Shown here piece by piece: positions 52,982 to 60,403 of a DNA stretch of 64,000 nucleotides. The stretch covers positions 25,229 to 89,228 of the forward strand of contig JAIBBP010000178.1 of NCBI GenBank assembly GCA_019694615.1, written 5' to 3'. The stretch is from Microthrixaceae bacterium. GTDB taxonomy: Bacteria; Actinomycetota; Acidimicrobiia; Acidimicrobiales; Microtrichaceae. The notes beneath the pieces are model-generated. The model had not been told where the DNA came from. It saw nothing but the letters and a program-made list of their open reading frames with translations, and did not search any database. The translations under genes and the position numbers were made by a program. Numbering within the stretch: the first letter of the stretch is position 1; each line of letters opens with the position of its first letter.

Positions 52982-55900
52982 GTGCTGAACATCGGACTTC
53001 TCGCGCCCGGAGCTGGCGAGTACTACATCGGCGAGGTCGCTTCGTCGGCCGAGGACTACTACACAGGTCGGGGAGAGAGCACTGGCCGGTGGGTCGGCTC
53101 CCTCGCGGCGGAGATCGGGCTCCGGGGGGCCGTGGCGCCCGAGGACTTCCGATCCGTGCTCGCCGGGCGCGACCCGAACTCGGGGGAGCAGCTTGTCCAT
53201 CGCAAGGCAGCTGGATCCGGCGGACCGCTATCGCTCGCAGCCGACGACAATCTTGACGTCCTGCAGGCGGCAGCGTTCCTCGGTGTCTCGGGCCGCTATG
53301 TCCGACGCCTTCTGGAGGACGGGCAGCGGTACGCCGGCCAGGTCGCCGCCCAGCCAGGCACAGATGTCGCTCCACCAAAGAAGTACCTCGTCGGCGAACG
53401 CTCGCGCGTCGGTTCCGCTGTCCTGCCTGCAGCGTCGGGCCCAGTTCCGTGGCGCATCAGCGGGGCCGAGTTGATGCGATTCGCAGAGTCGAGGCAGGAG
53501 AAGAAGTTCCGACCGGGCTACGACTTGACCCTTCGCCCGCCGAAGTCCGTGAGCGTGCTGTGGGCGCTCGGCGGGCCGCAGATCGCCGCCGAGGTCAGGG
53601 AGGCCCACCGAGCGGGAGTCGATGCGGTCGTCGCCTACTACGAGCAGCACGCGGTCCGTGCTCGGAAGCCGAAGTCGAACCGGAGAGTCGAGACCGACGG
53701 GATCATCGCCGCTGCGTTCGATCACCGGACGTCACGGGCCGGCGACCCGCTACTCCACACGCACGTGGTCACTGCGAACATGACCCGATTCCGTGACGAG
53801 GAAGGCAACACGGTCTGGCGGTCGGTCGAGTCCTCCAACCTCTTCGAACATGCGAAGGTCGCCGGCTGTCTGTACCAGGCGCACCTTCGGTACGAACTGA
53901 CGACACGCCTCGGGGTCATGTTCCTCCCCGTGAACAACGGGCACGCAGAGATCGAGGGGATCCCTGCGGAGGTGATCGACCTCTTCTCGAAGCGCCGCAA
54001 CGAGATCGAGGAGGAGCTCGCTGCGACGGGACGCTCCTCGGCACGCTCGGCGCAGATGGCCACGCTCGAGACCCGCAAGGCCAAGGACTACTCGGTGGAC
54101 GCCGAGACGCTCACCGCTCGCTGGGTTGAGGAGGCGGCGTCCTTCGGCTTCGACCAGGCGGCGGCGCGAGGGTGCGTTGGTCGGTCTCGGGCGGTCGCTA
54201 TGGATCCGGACCAGGAGGAGCGGATCCTTGCCCTGCTGGCCGGACCGTCGGGCATCTGCGCTCAGGCGTCGACGTTCCGCCGCTCTGACGTAGTCGAGGC
54301 GATCTCGACGATGGTCGGCTCATCGGCGACAGCGTCGGAGATCGGCGACCTCGCCGATCGGTTCCTGACCGGTGGAGCGGTGGTAGCCGTCAACGTGACG
54401 GCTGAGTCGACCGGGCGAGGCGGCCGGTCAGCACAGCAGCGATGGACCACGGTTGAGCTGGCCCAGATCGAGGGTCGCCTTCTCAAGTTGTCTGAGCAGA
54501 CGGTGGTCAGCCCTGACCAGCGTCCCATCGAAGTCGCCGTCGCCGAGGTCGTAGCGAGTCGCCCCGAGCTGTCCGATGAGCAGGTTGCGATGGTCGTCGC
54601 CGTCTGCACGTCCGACCGGGCCGTGCTCCCAGTCGAGGGTCGCCCCGGCGCAGGGAAGACCTATGCGACCGAGGCAGTGGTTGCTGCTCACGTCGAGTTT
54701 GGCCGCCCGATCGTCGGTTGTGCCGTGTCGGCTGCGGCGGCAGCAGAGCTCGAATCGCAGGCCGGATTCTCCCGCTCGACTGGTGAGGCGATGACTGTGG
54801 CGAAGCTGCTGTACGACCTCGACCGCTTCGGGCCGCTTGCAGGCGGAACGACGGTGATCGTCGATGAGGCGTCGATGATCGGCACGCGTGATCTCTACCG
54901 ACTCGCCGAATGCGTCGCGGAGGTGGATGGACGAGTGGTTCTCATCGGCGATCCCGATCAGCACGGTTCGGTCGAGGCCGGGGGAGTCTTCGCACGCCTG
55001 TGCGACTTGGAAGGTGAGGGACTCGTTCGCTTGGCCGAGAACCGCCGCCAGGACGATCACGTCGACCGCCTTGCGATCGAGGACTACCGCCAAGGTCTGA
55101 TTGCGGAGGCCATTCAGCGCCTCGACGATGCCGACCGGGTGGTGCGGTCGGCCACTGCCGGCGAATCCTTCGACGCGATGGTGGCCGACTGGTACGCCGC
55201 CCGATGCGTCGGCGCGGCCGACCCGATGATCGCCGGCCCGAACTCCACGCGTCGGGCGCTCAACGAGCGAGCGCGAGTGATCCTCAAGGCCGCCGGAGAG
55301 CTCGACGGGCCCGCAGTGCGCATTGCGGGCCGCGAGTTCCAGTGTGGGGACGAAGTCGTTACTCGCCGCAACGATCGCACGCTCCGCAGGCCAGGCTCCC
55401 GTGACTTCGTGAAGAACGGCTCGACCGGTGTCGTCGTCGAGGTGCACCCCGACAACCGAGAAGTCACGGTCCGCTTTGAGCGGGAGGGAACCATTCGAGT
55501 TCCACGGCCCTACATCGAGCGCGGCCGACTGGAGCACGGTTACGCCCGCACCACCTACGGCGTACAGGGTCACACCCAGGATGTGGCTCGCTATCACCCG
55601 ACCGACGCCTCCGGCTTCGAAGAGGGCTACGTGGCCGTCACCCGTGGACGGCGAGGCGCCCGCCTCTACGTGGTCGACGGAACCGTGGGCGCAGATCAGG
55701 ACACCCACCACACTCGCGAGACCGAACGGCACAACCTCGACGACATCACTGACGCATTCGGCCGACGGAGAGCCAACACGATGGCGGCCGACCTGAATCC
55801 CGACCTCGAGTCCATTGCATCGCTGGCGGCCGCCCGGCCGCTCCACGCCCTTCGTGCTCGACGACAGATGCTCGCCGCCCGCCTTGCCGAAGCGCCGGCG

Positions 55901-56440
55901 GATGCCTCGCAGGTCATCGAACGGGCGAACCGTGCGCGTGACGCCCTACTCGTTCGCCTCCGGGCGTACGAGGCGGCAGGTGGTGCAACTGCGCCAAGCG
56001 GACTGCGCCGGCGAATCGAGCATCTCGACCGCCGCATCGAGGCGGCGGAGCTGCAGAACGCAGCTCGAGAGGAATGGATGGCCGAACACGCCGGGCTGAT
56101 CTCGGAGCATGGCCAGCTCGTACATGCGGAGCGGGTCGTCGAGGCTCGTGTTCGGCAACGACCGCAGGCGCACCTTCCGGCTCAGATGATGGAACGATTC
56201 GGGCATGAGCCGTCGCTCCAACGCGAGCGTGCTGCGTGGACGGCCGCTGTGACCGCAGTTGCTCTTCATCGCCAGCGCTTCGGAGTGGAGACCGATGTCG
56301 ATCCCGAGGCCGATGGTCCAGCTGCTTTCCTCGGTGAGCGACCCGGCGACCCGGCCGCAGCGGCGAGCTGGGACTTCGCCGCATCGAAGCTCGCTGAGCT
56401 GGACGCTGAACCGGCCGTCGACTCAGGTGTCGCGCTTTGA
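52982..56440 (+). CDS. MobF conjugative relaxase-helicase with inserted HTH domain
   Basis: An 1152-residue TrwC/TraA-like protein that nicks oriT and unwinds the transferred strand. N-terminal tyrosines (AGEYYIGEVASSAEDYYTG, 11-29) precede an insert (about 88-172) that looks like an excisionase-type helix-turn-helix (LDVLQAAAFLGVSGRYVRRL). Then come the relaxase core FRPGYDLTLRPPKSVSVLWA and the 3-His metal motif (H248, H259, H261 in DHRTSRAGDPLLHTHVV). The helicase half has Walker A GRPGAGKT (553-560) and TVIVDEASMIG (about 624-634), with a coiled, Arg-rich C-terminus. GTG start after the shared leader. Confidence 0.9.
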   Translation: MLNIGLLAPGAGEYYIGEVASSAEDYYTGRGESTGRWVGSLAAEIGLRGAVAPEDFRSVLAGRDPNSGEQLVHRKAAGSGGPLSLAADDNLDVLQAAAFLGVSGRYVRRLLEDGQRYAGQVAAQPGTDVAPPKKYLVGERSRVGSAVLPAASGPVPWRISGAELMRFAESRQEKKFRPGYDLTLRPPKSVSVLWALGGPQIAAEVREAHRAGVDAVVAYYEQHAVRARKPKSNRRVETDGIIAAAFDHRTSRAGDPLLHTHVVTANMTRFRDEEGNTVWRSVESSNLFEHAKVAGCLYQAHLRYELTTRLGVMFLPVNNGHAEIEGIPAEVIDLFSKRRNEIEEELAATGRSSARSAQMATLETRKAKDYSVDAETLTARWVEEAASFGFDQAAARGCVGRSRAVAMDPDQEERILALLAGPSGICAQASTFRRSDVVEAISTMVGSSATASEIGDLADRFLTGGAVVAVNVTAESTGRGGRSAQQRWTTVELAQIEGRLLKLSEQTVVSPDQRPIEVAVAEVVASRPELSDEQVAMVVAVCTSDRAVLPVEGRPGAGKTYATEAVVAAHVEFGRPIVGCAVSAAAAAELESQAGFSRSTGEAMTVAKLLYDLDRFGPLAGGTTVIVDEASMIGTRDLYRLAECVAEVDGRVVLIGDPDQHGSVEAGGVFARLCDLEGEGLVRLAENRRQDDHVDRLAIEDYRQGLIAEAIQRLDDADRVVRSATAGESFDAMVADWYAARCVGAADPMIAGPNSTRRALNERARVILKAAGELDGPAVRIAGREFQCGDEVVTRRNDRTLRRPGSRDFVKNGSTGVVVEVHPDNREVTVRFEREGTIRVPRPYIERGRLEHGYARTTYGVQGHTQDVARYHPTDASGFEEGYVAVTRGRRGARLYVVDGTVGADQDTHHTRETERHNLDDITDAFGRRRANTMAADLNPDLESIASLAAARPLHALRARRQMLAARLAEAPADASQVIERANRARDALLVRLRAYEAAGGATAPSGLRRRIEHLDRRIEAAELQNAAREEWMAEHAGLISEHGQLVHAERVVEARVRQRPQAHLPAQMMERFGHEPSLQRERAAWTAAVTAVALHRQRFGVETDVDPEADGPAAFLGERPGDPAAAASWDFAASKLAELDAEPAVDSGVAL

Positions 56441-56743
56441 TCGTGCGCGTGCGAACCGTTGATGGGCGGACTGCGCTCGGATCCCGAAGGCGTCACCGAT
56501 CGTCGCCCACGACAGGTTGCGATCCTGTGAGCGGGCATCGGCGATGGCCTCGGCCGCTAATGCGTCGAACGCCTCGGCCAGCCGAGCGGCGAGCATGGCG
56601 CGCCTCAACGGGCCGACCGGAGCAACCCGGAACCCTCGCCTGCCAGCTGCCGCAAGGTCGAGCCAGCCTCGCGCAAGGTCCAGGATCACCCGATCGATCG
56701 ACTCCAGGTTCGCTTTCGTGGGATGACCAGGTCGAGTGGGCAC
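56423..56743 (-). CDS. Small HTH protein of the element
   Basis: A 106-residue protein. A helical N-terminus (IDRVILDLARGWLDLAAAGR) is followed by a helix-turn-helix: LSWATIGDAFGIRAQSAHQR, which has the sigma/resolvase-like pattern W-x-x-IG-x-x-x-G-x-x-x-Q-x-A. It is probably a DNA-binding regulator. The GTG at 56743 is the start; a palindromic operator lies 22 nt upstream at 56766-56782. Its 3' end overlaps the convergent relaxase by 18 nt. Confidence 0.7.
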   Translation of the reverse strand: MPTRPGHPTKANLESIDRVILDLARGWLDLAAAGRRGFRVAPVGPLRRAMLAARLAEAFDALAAEAIADARSQDRNLSWATIGDAFGIRAQSAHQRFARARSKRDT

Positions 56744-56765
56744 GAGCCGGACAGTAGATCGTGAG

Positions 56766-56782
56766 ATCAGGATGAACCTGAG
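56766..56782. promoter_or_regulatory. Operator-like palindrome upstream of the small HTH gene
   Basis: ATCAGGATGAACCTGAG matches the perfect palindrome at 45965-45981 (ATCAGGATGATCCTGAT) at 15 of 17 positions. Two such sites before element genes suggest one element-encoded repressor. Confidence 0.5.
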
Positions 56783-56793
56783 AGGCCGTCGCG

Positions 56794-57738
56794 CTAGGGG
56801 AGCGTGACTTCCGGTTCGACCTGGGGCTGGGCCACATCCGTTGCACGCTCGGTCAGGCGCGTGGGTGGCTGTGCCGGGCCGCGAGGCCGGGCGAGACCGG
56901 CGGAGAACCCCGACCGGATTGTGAGGTCCGCTTCGCGCTCGCCGAGTCCGACAGAGATCGCGGCCCGACGCAGATGGGCCTCGACATCCGATGAGTCGAT
57001 GGCGCCGGCACCTGCGATCTGGCCGAGCGCGAAGGCGGCGCGATTGAGCGCGTGATTGCGTGAACCCTCGGGGGCCCGTCGAACCCGGTCCACCTCACCC
57101 TGGAGGGCGGCGGCCGCCCATCGGTCGATGGCGACCGACACGGGAAGCGGCTCGCACTGTGGCCGTCGCTCGGGAACGGACGGGGTGACGAGCTTCTCGA
57201 GCCAGCCAGGGAGGCGCGGGGTCTCGCCATGCTTCGTCCACTCGTATCTCGGGCCGACCGGGTGCAGGCTCGGGGGAGCGATGACGTATCCGCCATCGGA
57301 GCGGACGTCGATACCCGGTCCGACGCGGTTCACCGAGTTCTTCACCGGGGCAGCCGGTGAGCTGAAGAGAAGGTGCCATCCGCCCGAGCCCGTGCGTACG
57401 CGGGGTCCGTCCGGCAGAGGACCGTGCTCGTCGAGGAGCGCCCGCATCGACGCAAGCCCGCCGTGGCGAGGGTCGATGTCGATCACAACCAGGCCGGACA
57501 CCCGGCCCGTCGCAACGCCGACGTTGGCGTCGCGCCACCGGCTCCACCACGACTCGATCCGCCCGACATCGGTGGTCGCGTCGTGGAGCCCATTGCGCGT
57601 TCTGGGGTGCTTGCCGGGCGATCCGCAGTCGGGCCGGCCACACGAGCATCCTGCTGGCGTCGGCGTGTGGCACGGGAACACCGGCCGTCCTGCGAGCGCG
57701 TAGCGAACCGCCGCGTCCAGCGGCGACTCGGTGCTCAC
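56794..57738 (-). CDS. Bifunctional DNA primase/polymerase (Prim-Pol)
   Basis: A 314-residue AEP-type primase-polymerase. LAGRPVFPCHTPTPAGCSCG with further Cys residues (CGRPDCGSPGKHPRTRNGL) forms the Zn-like N-terminal stretch. The catalytic Asp pair is in GLVVIDIDPRHGG, and TGSGGWHLLFSSP with GYVIAPPSLHPVG completes the fold. Such proteins prime replication of actinobacterial integrative elements and plasmids. The GTG overlaps the SprT-like stop by 4 nt, so the two are coupled. Confidence 0.87.
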   Translation of the reverse strand: MSTESPLDAAVRYALAGRPVFPCHTPTPAGCSCGRPDCGSPGKHPRTRNGLHDATTDVGRIESWWSRWRDANVGVATGRVSGLVVIDIDPRHGGLASMRALLDEHGPLPDGPRVRTGSGGWHLLFSSPAAPVKNSVNRVGPGIDVRSDGGYVIAPPSLHPVGPRYEWTKHGETPRLPGWLEKLVTPSVPERRPQCEPLPVSVAIDRWAAAALQGEVDRVRRAPEGSRNHALNRAAFALGQIAGAGAIDSSDVEAHLRRAAISVGLGEREADLTIRSGFSAGLARPRGPAQPPTRLTERATDVAQPQVEPEVTLP

Positions 57739-58997
57739 CAGTCGATCTCCGCTGACGCCATTCGCTCAGCGCTTTCGGCGATGAGCGATGCCCCGTCACG
57801 AGGGGTGCAGTAGTCGTGCTCGATGGCGTGGGCCACCGGCCCACCGGAGTCGATCTCGTAGGTCCCTGCGGTGGCGAAGTCGATCGTCACGCCGATTCCG
57901 TCTCGGTCGACGTCGGTCACGACTCCAGGTGTGCCGGCTTCCGGGAGCCACCCATCCGGCACGTCGGCGGTGTGGGAGACCCTGACCCGATCGCCCGCAC
58001 GAACCTCGACCTGGCCGAGCGTTGTGCGCCGCCCGTGCAGGACCCCGTCGACCTCAAGTACTGCTCGGGCGAGAGAGGTCAGACGCTTCTGATCCGCGTC
58101 GTTGGTGGTCTCGAGCGGACGCTCGGCCTCGGTGCCGAACGCCTGTCGCCACCCGCCCAGGCGGAGCAGGACGTCCAGCCCATCGTCCGCCCGGGCGGCG
58201 TCGTGAAGCACCGCCTCGGCTCCACTCGTCGGTGCGGCCGCGGCCGTGTCCGCTCGGCCCGGGGCAGGACGCTCTTCGCGTTCAGAGGCTCGATCGACGA
58301 CGAAGTCGGACCCGCAGTTCCCGCAGGTGACAGGACCCTGAGCGAGCACGGAGGGCGCCATCCGCATCTTCCGGCCGCACCCACACTCGGCAGGCGGAAC
58401 CTTCTGCGCGGTGGACTGGTTGCCATCTGAGGGCGTTCCGCCCGTCTCGGCGCCCTCGGCAGCCGTCTGAGACGTAAGCGCGGACTGCGGGATCCGGCGC
58501 GCGATTCGCATCGCGCCAGCGAGTCGCTCGATCTCGTTGGAGTACCGCTCCGCCGTGTCCGCGCGGACAGAGGTCTTTGCGAAGCCGTACGGATCCATCT
58601 GCTCGACGTCGAGTCCGACCTCAACCGCCGTCTTCTTGAAGCGGGCGTTGTGATACCGGCCGCCTCGCGAGGTGTCCTTGATCCCTCTTGCAGCGTTGAT
58701 GCCGTGGGCCGCCTCGTGGAGGAGCACCTCGAAGACGTCCTCTGGCCTCAGGTGCAGCGCTTCTCCGGCGAGGAGAACCTCGCCTCGGACGTCGCCGTCG
58801 GCGAGCCAACGCCCGCCCCACCAGTGGCCCAGCTTCACGAGACGCCCTCGCTCGACGCCGGTGCCGAGGAGCATGACGACGGGGGGAAGCTCGGGGTGGT
58901 GTGACTGGATCGCTCGCCAGGTCTCCTCGCACGCGACGACGAGGTCGCTGGCGAGAGGGTCGGAGGCGGGGCCGATGTCGGGCGCTGCTTCGGGCAT
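57735..58997 (-). CDS. SprT-like metalloprotease-domain protein with zinc ribbon
   Basis: A 420-residue protein. VFEVLLHEAAHGINAARGIK carries the HExxH zinc site and is followed by the SprT-like SRGGRYHNARFKKTAVEVGL. Further on is a zinc-ribbon (ECGCGRKMRMAPSVLAQG, then CGNCGSDFVVDR) and a C-terminal beta domain (VRAGDRVRVSHTADVPDGWL). SprT-like proteins are often found on actinobacterial conjugative elements; the role, perhaps protein processing during transfer, is not known. The shared leader lies directly before the ATG, so AGGAGGGC is unusually close for a standard RBS. Confidence 0.78.
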   Translation of the reverse strand: MPEAAPDIGPASDPLASDLVVACEETWRAIQSHHPELPPVVMLLGTGVERGRLVKLGHWWGGRWLADGDVRGEVLLAGEALHLRPEDVFEVLLHEAAHGINAARGIKDTSRGGRYHNARFKKTAVEVGLDVEQMDPYGFAKTSVRADTAERYSNEIERLAGAMRIARRIPQSALTSQTAAEGAETGGTPSDGNQSTAQKVPPAECGCGRKMRMAPSVLAQGPVTCGNCGSDFVVDRASEREERPAPGRADTAAAAPTSGAEAVLHDAARADDGLDVLLRLGGWRQAFGTEAERPLETTNDADQKRLTSLARAVLEVDGVLHGRRTTLGQVEVRAGDRVRVSHTADVPDGWLPEAGTPGVVTDVDRDGIGVTIDFATAGTYEIDSGGPVAHAIEHDYCTPRDGASLIAESAERMASAEIDW

Positions 58998-59013
58998 GCC
59001 CTCCTAAGCGCGC
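58998..59013 (-). promoter_or_regulatory. Shared element leader motif upstream of SprT-like gene
   Basis: GCGCGCTTAGGAGGGC abuts the ATG at 58997 and differs from the xis and relaxase leaders at two of 16 positions. Confidence 0.55.
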
Positions 59014-59102
59014 GAGACAGCGGTCCGGTCACCATCGGGCCTTCGGCCGCAGGGGTCAGAGGCAACGGACCGAGGGCGTCACTCCGACTAGCGTCGTCAC
59101 CG

Positions 59103-59333
59103 ATGCGAACTCGTCTCAGCCTTGCCGTCGGAGCACTCGTCGCGACGCGGTTGCTTCGTCCGATCGGGGAGGAAGCCGACGACCTGACCGACGACGACGA
59201 CGATGACATCAAGGCCCGCGAGCAGCGTGTCTTCGACGCCGATCGGGCGTACGCCATCGAGCGCGGATACCTGCCGGGCGGTTCACCTGACGTGGAGCGC
59301 GCAGCTCCCGTCACGTCGGCCGACGATCGTTAG
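59103..59333 (+). CDS. Small acidic hypothetical protein
   Basis: A 76-residue product with a short hydrophobic N-terminus (LSLAVGALVATRLLRPIG), a run of Asp residues (DDLTDDDDDDIKA) and a polar C-terminus. No family recognised. The frame is open and the ends fit with the convergent neighbour (4-nt overlap), but no strong RBS is seen, so it may be a chance frame. Confidence 0.4.
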   Translation: MRTRLSLAVGALVATRLLRPIGEEADDLTDDDDDDIKAREQRVFDADRAYAIERGYLPGGSPDVERAAPVTSADDR

Positions 59334-60382
59334 CCCGCAGCGCCGAGCAGTCGGTCCGCGTCCGTCCCCTTCTCGGCAGCCAGCCCGAGCCCGGCCGCGA
59401 CGGAGATCCAGATCCGACCCGCCTCGACCTCGGCCTTTCGCCGGAGCCGGGTGGCGAGCCACGCCATCGACGCGATCGCGAGTGGGTACCCGACGGCGCC
59501 CAGGCTCCAGCCGTTGCGGAGACCGTCCACCACTCCGGTCGCGGCGGTGGCGACCACCATGCCCGCGACGATGACGACGAGCCTCTCGGTACGATCGAGG
59601 CTCGTTCCGAGCGCTGCGACGAGGACTCGCTCATCGCGGGTGAGGTGAGCCAACGCCGACGGCATCGACCAGCCGGTCCGGTCGTCGCCGTCGAGCCCGT
59701 TGAGCCGCCGACTCCTGAGCAGGTCATCGTGCTTCGACCGGGCCTTGGCGGAACGGAGCCGCGCTGCCAGCGATCCCAGCAGCTTGTCGAACGACGCGCC
59801 GAAGGCGACCACCGTGACGGCGATCGCCGAGGCGAGGAACGCCACGAGGTCGCTGGGCGGAACCTCGAGTGCGGGCGATGTGCGAGGCCCGCGCTGGAGG
59901 CACCAGACCAGGTAGGCACCGACCACGGCTGCGGCCAGGGGTGTAGCCACGAGTTGGCGAGACCGGTACGAGATCTCTGCGACCGCAGGGATCAGGCTCG
60001 ACGCCTCGGTCTCGGCGTTCATCGCCGGCGTCGGTGCAGGGAGGCCTGCCGATCGTCGGAGCTCTGTGGCGCGAGGACCCCACGGTGTCGCCTCGAGCTC
60101 GGCAAAGATCTCGGGGATGCGATCGGCGTTGGCGTGGAACCTGTTCAACCCGCGCTCGATCGTGATCAGCTGCTTGTGGGTCGGAACGATCTCGCCGCGT
60201 TCCAAGGCGAGCCACCACGACGTCGACACTCCGAGGTAGGCGGTGATTTGTGAGACCTCCGTCGAGCCCCGGCGCGTGGCGACATAGCGGCCGAACAGCA
60301 CGGGTGTCATCACCGAGAGGACGGGTCGAGGCTCGATGGGCCACGATTCCGAGTCCGACAGGTTGATCTCCGGCTTCGCCAT
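59330..60382 (-). CDS. Membrane-anchored XRE-like HTH protein
   Basis: A 350-residue protein. The N-terminal 20-100 resembles an XRE/Cro helix-turn-helix (FGRYVATRRGSTEVSQITAY, LGVSTSWWLALERGEIVPTH). Two membrane pairs follow: LVATPLAAAVVGAYLVWCLQ with LVAFLASAIAVTVVAFGASF, and VVIVAGMVVATAATGVVDGL with LGAVGYPLAIASMAWLATRL. A DNA-binding domain fused to membrane helices suggests signalling from the envelope, perhaps gating transfer. It follows traG by 21 nt. No homologue that I can name. Confidence 0.68.
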   Translation of the reverse strand: MAKPEINLSDSESWPIEPRPVLSVMTPVLFGRYVATRRGSTEVSQITAYLGVSTSWWLALERGEIVPTHKQLITIERGLNRFHANADRIPEIFAELEATPWGPRATELRRSAGLPAPTPAMNAETEASSLIPAVAEISYRSRQLVATPLAAAVVGAYLVWCLQRGPRTSPALEVPPSDLVAFLASAIAVTVVAFGASFDKLLGSLAARLRSAKARSKHDDLLRSRRLNGLDGDDRTGWSMPSALAHLTRDERVLVAALGTSLDRTERLVVIVAGMVVATAATGVVDGLRNGWSLGAVGYPLAIASMAWLATRLRRKAEVEAGRIWISVAAGLGLAAEKGTDADRLLGAAG

Positions 60383-60403
60383 CTCATCCCATCGGCCGAT
60401 CGC

